Source: Candidatus Zixiibacteriota bacterium (GTDB taxonomy: Bacteria; Zixibacteria; MSB-5A5; DG-27). From it: a stretch of 37,110 nucleotides of DNA. The stretch covers positions 1-37,110 of the forward strand of contig JAUWHO010000007.1 of assembly GCA_030605835.1 (NCBI GenBank), given 5' to 3'. Positions 1 to 6,836 of this stretch are shown in pieces (the first letter of the stretch is position 1; the number at the start of each line of letters is the position of its first letter). The position numbers and the translations under genes are program-made. A model generated the notes under the pieces. It made no database searches and was not told where the DNA came from. It saw only the letters and a program-made list of their open reading frames with translations.

Positions 1-1356
1 AACATCCTGATTGAAGTAGAACCGCCCCATGTCGCAGATGGTGTTGTCGGGGTCCAGAGGGGAGTTGGGGTCTCCGGCATCGATACAGGGAGAGCGCCAC
101 CTGAGATTGTAATCTTCACTGTATCGCCCGACGAATACAGGATCTAAGAAGATGTTGTAGTACACGTCACAGGAATCTCCGTTGGCGTTGGTCTGGGTGA
201 GTTCCCCGAAGCCGGTTGGGATATTCCCCGAAATAGGGCCGGGGTCATTATTAAAGAAATCCGTATAATCAACCGTGAGTGTGCCCTGATTATAGATGCC
301 GTAACCGTCATGATTATTGGAGATGATGCTGTTCGTGATGACGGCTGTGTTGCTGCCTAGAATATATATACCACTGCCTAAACCACCCCAGGTCTCGTTT
401 TCATCAATGGTACAGTGGTCAACGGTGAGATTACCGTTTGTAATCGCTATGCCTCCCCCATGATCCATAGCAAAATTATCGTAAATTGAGCAATAAGAGA
501 GGGCGGCGTGGGCGTTGTAGAGGGAAATGCCGCCGCCGCCCTGCCTAGACGGCGTATTATCGTAAGCAACGTTGCCATTGATTGTGCAGTTGGTTAAGGT
601 CGCCGAGTCGTAGGTGCAGGAGATGCCGCCCCCCCGGCCACTTAGCGCAGTATTATCACTGATAATACAGTTAATGAGGGTCAGCGTGCCAGGACCGGAA
701 CGAACTCCACCTCCTCTTTCATTGGTTGTATTATCGCTGATGATACAGTCAATAATTGTCAGTTCTACATCAGACTTTAACCTGATTCCACCGAGGCCCG
801 AATTATGGCTGATGATGCAGTCGGAAATGGTTCCGTCGACCGGGCTTTGCCAATAGATTCCAGATTGGTTATTCATGAGATTACAATGCGAGATTTCGGG
901 ACCGCTAAGAAATATTGTATAAATAGCATAGGAGCTCCCCGAAGTAATCGTACAGTGGGATATCACTGGACTTGAGTTGAAACAATACACGGACAAATCA
1001 GCGTTGCTGATAGTACAGTAAACCAGGTGACTGCTGTCTGGCGCAATGTAAAAGGTGATGCCATCCCAACCTGTGCTGGTATCCGCTGGGAAGAAGTGGA
1101 TGGAATCTACCTCCGTGCCGGATGATTCCAGGTAACCGTTCACGGTCAGGGCATAGTACCCCTGGAAGATGACTTCCACCCCCTCGTGGATATACAAGGT
1201 GGAACCAACGGGTATATTGATATTGCCGTTGATGTTGTAGGGATTTCCCGAGGAGTACCAGTGACCATAAACCGGGCCGCCGGGTATCTCGGTGCCAAAG
1301 GCACTCACCGGAAAGAACAGAACCGCCCCCAACAGGATTGCAACTAGGGTTCTCAT
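1..1356 (-). CDS. Secreted right-handed beta-helix repeat protein (3' end cut by window)
   Basis: Reading the minus strand from the ATG at 1356 gives an open frame of 452 codons that runs off the left edge, so the C-terminus is missing. It starts MRTLVAILLGAVLFFPVSAF, a clear Sec signal peptide, and GGAGG lies 5 bases before the ATG. The rest is a ladder of short imperfect repeats such as 'LTLINCIISDN', 'ATLTNCTINGN' and 'LTVDHCTIDEN' (pattern x-I/L-x-x-C-x-I-x-x-N). These are typical of right-handed parallel beta-helix (Beta_helix/NosD-like) surface proteins. The last visible part ('SPCIDAGDPNSP', 'CDMGRFYFNQ') is the segment that often follows the helix and precedes a C-terminal sorting or FlgD-like domain. 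Role inferred: exported surface or extracellular protein, perhaps polysaccharide-binding. The substrate is unknown. Confidence 0.88.
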   Translation of the reverse strand, partial: MRTLVAILLGAVLFFPVSAFGTEIPGGPVYGHWYSSGNPYNINGNINIPVGSTLYIHEGVEVIFQGYYALTVNGYLESSGTEVDSIHFFPADTSTGWDGITFYIAPDSSHLVYCTISNADLSVYCFNSSPVISHCTITSGSSYAIYTIFLSGPEISHCNLMNNQSGIYWQSPVDGTISDCIISHNSGLGGIRLKSDVELTIIDCIISDNTTNERGGGVRSGPGTLTLINCIISDNTALSGRGGGISCTYDSATLTNCTINGNVAYDNTPSRQGGGGISLYNAHAALSYCSIYDNFAMDHGGGIAITNGNLTVDHCTIDENETWGGLGSGIYILGSNTAVITNSIISNNHDGYGIYNQGTLTVDYTDFFNNDPGPISGNIPTGFGELTQTNANGDSCDVYYNIFLDPVFVGRYSEDYNLRWRSPCIDAGDPNSPLDPDNTICDMGRFYFNQDV

Positions 1357-1435
1357 TGAAACCTCCGGACTGGTTAGCTTTTATTGCTGAGAAAGATACT
1401 CTCTTCCAGTAGAGCTCTTTTCAGATTGCAGTGTT

Positions 1436-1464
1436 AATATACGAAATTTCACCATTTTGGTCAA
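1436..1464 (-). promoter_or_regulatory. Sigma-70-type promoter for the beta-helix gene
   Basis: On the minus strand TTGACC (1464-1459) and TATATT (1441-1436) are separated by exactly 17 bases; each matches the consensus at 5 of 6 positions. The predicted start of transcription near 1428 gives a leader of about 70 bases before the ATG at 1356. Confidence 0.65.
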
Positions 1465-1497
1465 GGACAATCTTGTTCCAAACCATTGAGCGGCAGT

Positions 1498-1524
1498 AAA
1501 AAAGGGAGGGGACAAACCCCTCCC
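1498..1524 (-). terminator. Rho-independent terminator
   Basis: A perfect 8-bp stem GGGAGGGG/CCCCTCCC (1504-1511 with 1517-1524) and a 5-base loop are followed on the minus strand by six T (1503-1498). It lies just downstream of the stop codon of the sorting-tail remnant at 1550 and would end transcription coming from that side. Confidence 0.75.
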
Positions 1525-1549
1525 TGTGGCTCAAATCAGACGTGAGGGC

Positions 1550-1609
1550 CTACTTCACCAGCATCATCCTCCTCGTCTCCTGTTGGTATTGGACGCCCTC
1601 ATCCGATAC
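1550..1609 (-). pseudogene. Remnant of a C-terminal sorting tail (copy 1)
   Basis: The minus strand reads VSDEGVQYQQETRRMMLVK followed by TAG at 1552-1550. The ending TRRMMLVK resembles the last strand of FlgD-like/type IX-type C-terminal domains of secreted proteins ('...A-G-x-Y-x-x-T-R-[RK]-M-x-L-x-K'). The frame is open for only about eight more codons upstream before a stop, so the body of the gene is gone. A strong terminator follows immediately, as expected for the true 3' end of a former gene. The family assignment rests on this short motif only. Confidence 0.5.
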
Positions 1610-1620
1610 CCAAAAGAAAG

Positions 1621-1763
1621 GGCGGTGATGAATTCACCGCCGTACCCTTTGTGGAACCCGCCTCCGGGGCAGGAATGCCCCGGCTATGCCGGGGTGTTTA
1701 TTCCATTTGAATAGGCTGGGCTTTTCCGCCGAAGCGGATCAGCCCCTGGCTGACAAGCCCAGC
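1621..1763. repeat. Cluster of three hairpins between the two sorting tails
   Basis: Three inverted repeats lie in this stretch: GGCGGTGA/TCACCGCC (1621-1628 with 1634-1641), CCCCGGC/GCCGGGG (1678-1684 with 1688-1694) and GCTGGGCTT/AAGCCCAGC (1715-1723 with 1755-1763). The last one encloses smaller stems. None has a clear T-tract on either strand. They may be intergenic RNA structures or debris from deletion of genes. Confidence 0.45.
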
Positions 1764-1771
1764 AAGACGAG

Positions 1772-1858
1772 TCACTTCACCAGCATCATCCTCCGGGTCT
1801 CGGTGTAATCCCCGGCGGTCCGAGTGTTGCGCGAAGGGCAGCAGGGAATTGAGACCTC
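1772..1858 (-). pseudogene. Remnant of a C-terminal sorting tail (copy 2)
   Basis: The minus strand reads EVSIPCCPSRNT then RTAGDYTETRRMMLVK and stops with TGA at 1774-1772. The ending is the same RRMMLVK tail as copy 1 and fits the C-terminal strand of the FlgD-like/T9SS sorting-domain class even better (AGDYTETRRMMLVK). No plausible start or body is present, so it is read as the surviving 3' end of a deleted or recombined secreted-protein gene. Confidence 0.5.
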
Positions 1859-2179
1859 CCTTTCGGAAGCCACGTTACCATCACTGATTTTTTAAAAGCA
1901 GGCGTTGTGGCACAATCACGATGGAAACCAACGGGGAGAGTTTAGCCGTCGAGTATGCCCAGATGAAAGAAACCCATAGATTCAGCTCTCAACATTCCGA
2001 TATAATTTACAGCCTTGGGGATTCATTAATCTGGAGCTTTATGTTGCCGATTTTATAACCACTAGCTCCCAGAATTTCCGAGGCGGTCTAAAGGTGAAAA
2101 GCTCTCAGGGAGATCCAACTCTCCCACGAGGTTTTGTCGTTCTGAGCTACTTAGGCTTTTTGATGATGGTGGCGCAAAC
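1859..2179. other. Intergenic region with no recognised gene
   Basis: No coding frame with protein-like content is seen on either strand. A perfect TATAAT (about 2002-2007, within 'gatataattt') could be a -10 element for the pilus operon on the plus strand, but no acceptable -35 hexamer lies 16-18 bases upstream, so no promoter is called. No repeat or hairpin of note. Confidence 0.4.
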
Positions 2180-3988
2180 ATGCAGGATGTAGAGAATGGC
2201 GACGTAGAGCATCACCACCACCCTGAAACCATGGCTGCAAAATTAGGACAACTCTTGGTCTCCGACGGGGTCATCACCGAGAGCCAACTTGAAGAGGCTC
2301 TCAAACTCCAGCGGGAGAGAGACAAGAAGCTGAAGCTGGGGCAAATCTTGGTGAAAATCGGGGCAGTCCCGGACGAGGACACCATCTATGAGTATCTCGG
2401 AAAACAGCTAGACATCGCCTACGTCAAGCCCTCCGACATTCAGTTAAATCCCGAAATTGTCAAATTGATTCCTGCTGACATTGCCCGCCGGTACACCGTT
2501 ATCCCGATATTTCATATTGGGGTGGTGCTGACAGTTGCGGTCGCGGAGCCCTTCGATTTCGTGGCCGTGGATGAGATCGCATATCATACGAAGTTGGAAG
2601 TAAGGCGAGTACTCGCTACCCGCGCTGAAATCGAAACCGCCATAGATAAGTACTATTCCATAGCTGACACCGTGAACATAAGCACCGATAGGATTGAATC
2701 AGAAGCGGCGGGGCCCGGAACCGATCAGGTTTTACAGGTGGTCGACGACATCAGGATCGCCAGCGACCAGCCGGTTGTCGATTTGGTAAACTCTTTTGTT
2801 GTGAAGGCGGTTAAGGATAGAGCTTCGGATATACATTTTGAAGCTACTGAGCGCGATTGCACGATCCGATATCGAGTTGACGGCTTGATGAGGGAGATGG
2901 CAACCCTCAGCGCCGGAGTGCACCAACCTGTTGTCGCCCGTATCAAGGTGATGTCAAATATGGACGTTTCTGAAAAACGACTACCGCAGGACGGCCGCTT
3001 CCGGATGAACATAAATGACAAGCTCATCGATTTCAGAGTGGCTACACTCCCGACGATATTCGGGGAGAAAGTTGCGATAAGGATTCTGGACAAGAGCAAT
3101 TTGCTGGTGGATCTCTCACAAATGGGATTCTCACCAGCCAATTACGAGAAATGGCTTGAAATCATAAATCGCCCCGAAGGCCTGGTTCTTATTACCGGAC
3201 CGACCGGCAGCGGCAAGACCACCACATTATATGCGGTACTAATGGAGCTAAACTCTCCGGAAAAGAGCATCGTCACCGTTGAAGATCCGGTGGAGTATCA
3301 CCTCGCAGGGACAACTCAGGTTCAGATCAATGAAAGGGCCGGTCTGGTTTTCGCTAACGCGCTGCGTTCCATCGTCAGACAGAATCCGGATATCGTAATG
3401 GTCGGAGAGATACGTGATCACGCCACAGCAGAGATATCGATAAGGGCGTCGTTGACAGGACACCTGGTGCTCTCTACACTCCATACCTCCGACGCCCCGG
3501 TTGCGGCCGGAAGACTAATCGATATGGGGATCGAGCCCTATTTAGTTTCAAGTTCGGTGACCGCGGTGTTGGCCCAACGGTTGCTGAGAGTCTTATGCCA
3601 TAACTGCAAGGAAGAGGTTCGCCTGGATACGCCTTTAACCAGGGAGTTCCAGGAACGCAACCGTCTGCTGGAACTGACCTTCTTTCGGGGTAGTGGTTGT
3701 CCAAGATGCGATGAAAGCGGCTTCATTGGGCGCACCGCTATCCACGAGCTGATGGTTGTGAGCTCTGAATTAAAGGACCTGATCAGTGCAAAGGCCTCCC
3801 ATATCGACTTGCGCCGCGCCGCCTTAAGGACCGGGATGATCTCGCTTCTCGACGACGGGCTCATGAAAGCTTCCAAGGGAATTACCACGATAGAGGAGGT
3901 TCTGCGCGTCTGTCACAGTGAAGACAGTAAAATCAGTCAAAAGGATGCTCCTTCGGTGATAAAGGATGTCTCCTCGATTCAAGTATAA
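2180..3988 (+). CDS. pilB: Type IV pilus / type II secretion assembly ATPase (PilB/GspE)
   Basis: A 602-residue secretion ATPase that hydrolyses ATP at the cytoplasmic base of the pilus machine to drive prepilin polymerisation. The N-terminal MshEN/GspE-N domain starts at KLGQLLV and spans about residues 20-160. The ATPase domain has Walker A GPTGSGKTTTLY (about 340-351), the Asp box (VTVEDPVEYH), Walker B (PDIVMVGEIRD) and the His box (TGHLVLSTLHT). The C-terminal tetracysteine zinc site (CHNC...CPRC, followed by GFIGRTAIHEL) is intact, which favours an extension ATPase (PilB/GspE) over PilT. The start is uncertain: the ATG at 2180 has no good ribosome site, and an ATG at 2231 just before AAKLGQLL is a plausible alternative. 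It overlaps pilC by 23 bases, so the two genes are probably translationally coupled. Confidence 0.95.
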   Translation: MQDVENGDVEHHHHPETMAAKLGQLLVSDGVITESQLEEALKLQRERDKKLKLGQILVKIGAVPDEDTIYEYLGKQLDIAYVKPSDIQLNPEIVKLIPADIARRYTVIPIFHIGVVLTVAVAEPFDFVAVDEIAYHTKLEVRRVLATRAEIETAIDKYYSIADTVNISTDRIESEAAGPGTDQVLQVVDDIRIASDQPVVDLVNSFVVKAVKDRASDIHFEATERDCTIRYRVDGLMREMATLSAGVHQPVVARIKVMSNMDVSEKRLPQDGRFRMNINDKLIDFRVATLPTIFGEKVAIRILDKSNLLVDLSQMGFSPANYEKWLEIINRPEGLVLITGPTGSGKTTTLYAVLMELNSPEKSIVTVEDPVEYHLAGTTQVQINERAGLVFANALRSIVRQNPDIVMVGEIRDHATAEISIRASLTGHLVLSTLHTSDAPVAAGRLIDMGIEPYLVSSSVTAVLAQRLLRVLCHNCKEEVRLDTPLTREFQERNRLLELTFFRGSGCPRCDESGFIGRTAIHELMVVSSELKDLISAKASHIDLRRAALRTGMISLLDDGLMKASKGITTIEEVLRVCHSEDSKISQKDAPSVIKDVSSIQV

Positions 3989-5183
3989 AGCCGCTTCAGC
4001 CAATGGAAGCTTTCAGAAAGGGTTCCTGGAGGCGGGAGATGCCCAATCGGCAAAGAGGAGCCTCGACCAGAAGGGTTTAATCCCCATCAGCGTTAAGCCG
4101 GACCCCAGCCGTGAGCATTCCTTCAAGAAATTCTTCAAACCATCAGTAGATGCCGCCCTGCTTTCATCTTTCACGAGAAAATTAGGGAGCTTGTACAGAG
4201 CTGGTATCCCCATCATTAAGGCCTTAGATATCATCCAGAGTGAGCAGCATAATGCCGGGTTCAAGCAGGCCTTAGTCAGAATGGGAGAATCCATTGAGGG
4301 GGGTATGAGTATTTCGGAGGCTATGGAACAGTTCCCGGAATACTTCTCAGCGCTCTTTACGAATGCAATTAAGGCCGCGGAGGCCTCCGGGCAGCTGGAG
4401 GACATACTGCACCGACTCAGCGACTATCTGGAAATGGAAATCAGGACCACGCAAATGGTAAAGACGGCCATCCGTTATCCGACCTACGTCGTAATTTCCA
4501 TTGTGCTGGCGACGGTGGTTGTGGTAACCATGGTTGTACCCAAATTCGCGGCTTTCTACGGCTCCTTTAAAGCTGAGTTACCGTTAGCTACCAGGATTGT
4601 AATTAACGTCAGCGATTTTGTCAGTTCTTACTGGTATATTCTTATCTTCGGCGTGGCCACAGCTGTAGTTTTATTGTACAGATTTCGACAAACCACTTCT
4701 GGACGGAAGCTTCTGGATCGGATTAAACTCGAAGTTCCGATCTTGGGAGAGATCTTTCTGCAACTGGCAATGTCCAGATTTTGCTTCATACTGGGTACAT
4801 TGCTGAGCTCCGGGCTGCCATTGGTGCAGTCTTTAACCTTGGCCGGGCCCGCCATCGGTAATTCCTTAATCTCTAAAGCGCTATCGTCGGCCGCCGATAA
4901 TCTCTTAGGAGGCGGTGGCTTAGTATCGCCCCTGAAAAAGTGCAAGTATTTTAAGCCGATGGTCATTCAGATGCTAAGCATCGGCATGGAGTCTGGACAG
5001 CTGGATTACCATTTGTTCCAGGTGGCCCGTTATTGTGATGAGGCTGTGGAGTATCAAGCTAAGAAACTGACCACCCGGCTGGAGCCTGTATTGACAGTCT
5101 TGGTCAGCGGGCTTGTTCTGATTCTGGCATTGGCGGTGTTTTTGCCGATGTGGAATCTGATGAGCGTGGTCAAGAATCAATAG
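3966..5183 (+). CDS. pilC: Type IV pilus / type II secretion inner-membrane platform protein (PilC/GspF)
   Basis: A 405-residue polytopic inner-membrane protein that couples the PilB ATPase to pilin assembly. It has the two T2SSF domains of the family. The first cytoplasmic domain has the typical LLSSFTRKLGSLYRAGIPIIKALDII and 'FPEYFSALFTNAIKAAEASGQLEDIL'-type segments, then a hydrophobic hairpin (VVISIVLATVVVVTMVVPKF). The second repeat has MSRFCFILGTLLSSGLPLVQSL and ends in a membrane helix (VLVSGLVLILALAVFLPMW). Length is normal for the family. It sits between pilB and the prepilin genes. A sigma-54-like motif lies inside its last 60 bases. Confidence 0.95.
   Translation: MSPRFKYKAASANGSFQKGFLEAGDAQSAKRSLDQKGLIPISVKPDPSREHSFKKFFKPSVDAALLSSFTRKLGSLYRAGIPIIKALDIIQSEQHNAGFKQALVRMGESIEGGMSISEAMEQFPEYFSALFTNAIKAAEASGQLEDILHRLSDYLEMEIRTTQMVKTAIRYPTYVVISIVLATVVVVTMVVPKFAAFYGSFKAELPLATRIVINVSDFVSSYWYILIFGVATAVVLLYRFRQTTSGRKLLDRIKLEVPILGEIFLQLAMSRFCFILGTLLSSGLPLVQSLTLAGPAIGNSLISKALSSAADNLLGGGGLVSPLKKCKYFKPMVIQMLSIGMESGQLDYHLFQVARYCDEAVEYQAKKLTTRLEPVLTVLVSGLVLILALAVFLPMWNLMSVVKNQ
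5130..5147 (+). promoter_or_regulatory. Candidate sigma-54 promoter before the prepilin genes
   Basis: TTGGCGGTGTTTTTGCCG carries GG (5132-5133) and GC (5144-5145) separated by exactly 10 bases, with TGGC and TTGC in the right places. The predicted start near 5157 is about 50 bases before the GTG of the first prepilin. Pilin genes are often sigma-54 dependent (PilR in Pseudomonas and Myxococcus), and an NtrC-type activator is encoded at 16162. The motif lies inside the pilC coding sequence, so a chance match is possible. Confidence 0.4.
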
Positions 5184-5208
5184 AACCAATAACGAAAAGG
5201 AGGTTACG

Positions 5209-5625
5209 GTGCGCTGTTCAAATCAAAAAGGGTTCACCCTAATTGAGCTGATCATCATCATCGTGGTGTTGGGAATATTGGCTTCGGTGGCCATTCCCAG
5301 GTACAGAAGCATAGTCGCCGAATCCAGAGAGGCTTCCTGTAAGGGTATGCTGGGGGGGTTCCGTTCGGGAATCAGCATCTTTTACGGCAATGCCGCCGCT
5401 ACCACCGGTACCGCTACTTGGCCTGCGATTGACAGCGTGAGGACCATCGGGGTGGTTATGGAGCAAGACATTCCAGACAACCCCTATCAACCCGACGCCC
5501 CGGATTCGATTGTAACGGGAGTGACTAAAGGCACCATCGTGGGTACGCGCGGCGGCTGGGCTTACCTGGCCTCCACCGGTGAGATATGGGCCAATACTGA
5601 TGGCTCCGGCGAAAACAACTGGTAG
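5209..5625 (+). CDS. Type IV prepilin / type II pseudopilin
   Basis: A 138-residue prepilin with a short basic leader MRCSNQKG cut before FTLIELIIIIVVLGILASVAIPRY. This is the canonical prepilin-peptidase site (G|F with Glu at +5) and the N-terminal hydrophobic helix. The GTG start at 5209 is supported by AAAGGAGG a few bases upstream. After processing about 130 residues remain, with an N-methylphenylalanine-type helix and a small C-terminal domain ending GWAYLASTGEIWANTDGSGENNW, a pattern seen in bacterial PilA/PilE-like pilins. As the first and simplest prepilin, next to a strong ribosome site, it is a good candidate for the major subunit, but that is inference. Confidence 0.9.
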   Translation: MRCSNQKGFTLIELIIIIVVLGILASVAIPRYRSIVAESREASCKGMLGGFRSGISIFYGNAAATTGTATWPAIDSVRTIGVVMEQDIPDNPYQPDAPDSIVTGVTKGTIVGTRGGWAYLASTGEIWANTDGSGENNW

Positions 5626-5629
5626 TGCT

Positions 5630-6079
5630 ATGTACAGGGACACTGAGCCGGTTCTGCTCCTCCGAAGCAGTTCCGGTTTTACCCTGATTGAATTGATTAT
5701 CATACTGGTGGTGCTGGGTGTTCTTGCCAGCGTCGCCATCCCACGCATAGGGGCAATGATAGGAACCTCCAAGGCCAATACCACCAAGGATGAAATGCGG
5801 AGGCTCAAGATTGCTCTGGTCGGCTCCGCGGGCGATGATATCCGGGGGTATGAAAACGACGTCGGCTCACTGCCCCCCGACCTCACCGGCTTAGTAGCCA
5901 AACCCGGCGGCGTCTCCGACTGGGATAGGTTTACCCAGACCGGTTGGAACGGTCCCTATATCAGCGCCGATGATGATAAATACCTCCAGGACGCCTGGAG
6001 AACAAATTACATCTATAGTCAGGGGTCTCGTACCATCAAGAGTGTCGGGTCGGGTGACACCTTGACCGTAAGCTTCTAA
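5630..6079 (+). CDS. GspG-like (pseudo)pilin
   Basis: A prepilin of 149 residues from the ATG at 5630: leader MYRDTEPVLLLRSSSG, then FTLIELIIILVVLGVLASVAIPRIG. The start at 5630, four bases after the previous stop, is preferred over the in-frame ATG at 5579. The latter lies inside the preceding gene and would give an unusually long leader. The C-terminal part has the GspG-type pattern W-N-G-P-Y...D-A-W-x-x-x-Y-x-Y (WNGPYISADDDKYLQDAWRT, then NYIYSQGS), where the major type II pseudopilin binds calcium. The stop codon overlaps the next start (TAATG), indicating one transcript and coupled translation. Confidence 0.9.
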   Translation: MYRDTEPVLLLRSSSGFTLIELIIILVVLGVLASVAIPRIGAMIGTSKANTTKDEMRRLKIALVGSAGDDIRGYENDVGSLPPDLTGLVAKPGGVSDWDRFTQTGWNGPYISADDDKYLQDAWRTNYIYSQGSRTIKSVGSGDTLTVSF

Positions 6080-6819
6080 TGCCCATTCTGGTAAGAGAGA
6101 AAGGCTTTACCTTGATCGAGGTTGTCCTGGTAATCGCAATTCTGGGCATACTCTCAACGGTTGCGATAAGAGGTCTGACGATCACTGTCAACAAGGGCCG
6201 CTTCGATGCCACCACCGCGGAGATGGAGAAGCTGGCTCGGGCGATTGCTGGAGATGAGAGGTTGGTCTCGGGTGGTTTCAGGACTGACTTCGGCTACGTC
6301 GGCGATGTTGGGGCGTTGCCGCCAAACATCAATGCTCTGGTGACCAACCCGGGCAGCTATTCAACCTGGGAAGGTCCGTATTTCCAGGTGGATTTCACCG
6401 AGAACCCCGAGGATTATAAGCGCGACGCCTGGAATGAATTGTACACGTACAGCGGCGGGGTCACCATTGTTTCCAATGGTGGAGGCAGCGCCATGACCAA
6501 ACAGTTCGCCAATTCTGCAAGCGATTTGACCTCAAATACAATCAACGGAATTGTGCGTGATTCCGAATTATCGCCCCCGGGTGATAGCGCCTCGAACGTT
6601 ACCGTTACTATTGAATATCCCGACGGCGCCGGCGCAATGACGAGCTCCTCTACCTCGCCGAATGCATCCGGCGAATTCTCATTTTCAAATTCGATTCCGA
6701 TCGGGATTCACTTTTTGCAAGCGGTCACCACCGGCGCAGATACCCTCTCGAAACACATTGCGATCTATGCCGGCAGAACCACATATACCGAATTGCGATT
6801 CCCACGAGACTTGTGGTGA
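6079..6819 (+). CDS. Prepilin with GspG-like core and C-terminal beta-sandwich-like extension
   Basis: A 246-residue prepilin. The leader MPILVREKG is followed by FTLIEVVLVIAILGILSTVAI. Residues of about 30-145 form a pilin core with W-E-G-P-Y and YKRDAWNELYTYSGG, the same motif as in the previous gene. From about 155 to the end is an extra domain (NTINGIVRDSELSPPGDSA... FPRDLW) that looks like a carboxypeptidase-regulatory/Ig-like fold with the 'SGEFSFSNSIPIGIH' signature. It is a paralogue of the first 245 residues of the next gene and ends with the same R-[FS]-x-R-x-LW motif. Probably a minor pilin or tip component; ligand unknown. Confidence 0.85.
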   Translation: MPILVREKGFTLIEVVLVIAILGILSTVAIRGLTITVNKGRFDATTAEMEKLARAIAGDERLVSGGFRTDFGYVGDVGALPPNINALVTNPGSYSTWEGPYFQVDFTENPEDYKRDAWNELYTYSGGVTIVSNGGGSAMTKQFANSASDLTSNTINGIVRDSELSPPGDSASNVTVTIEYPDGAGAMTSSSTSPNASGEFSFSNSIPIGIHFLQAVTTGADTLSKHIAIYAGRTTYTELRFPRDLW

Positions 6820-6836
6820 TTAACTTGGGATTCGAT

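Noticed and set aside
614-856. Plus-strand ORF in the beta-helix region
   Set aside because: It is the antisense shadow of the repeat ladder encoded on the minus strand.
5579-5629. Upstream ATG giving the GspG-like prepilin a 33-residue leader
   Set aside because: It lies inside the preceding gene. The ATG at 5630 directly follows that gene's stop and yields a leader of normal prepilin length.
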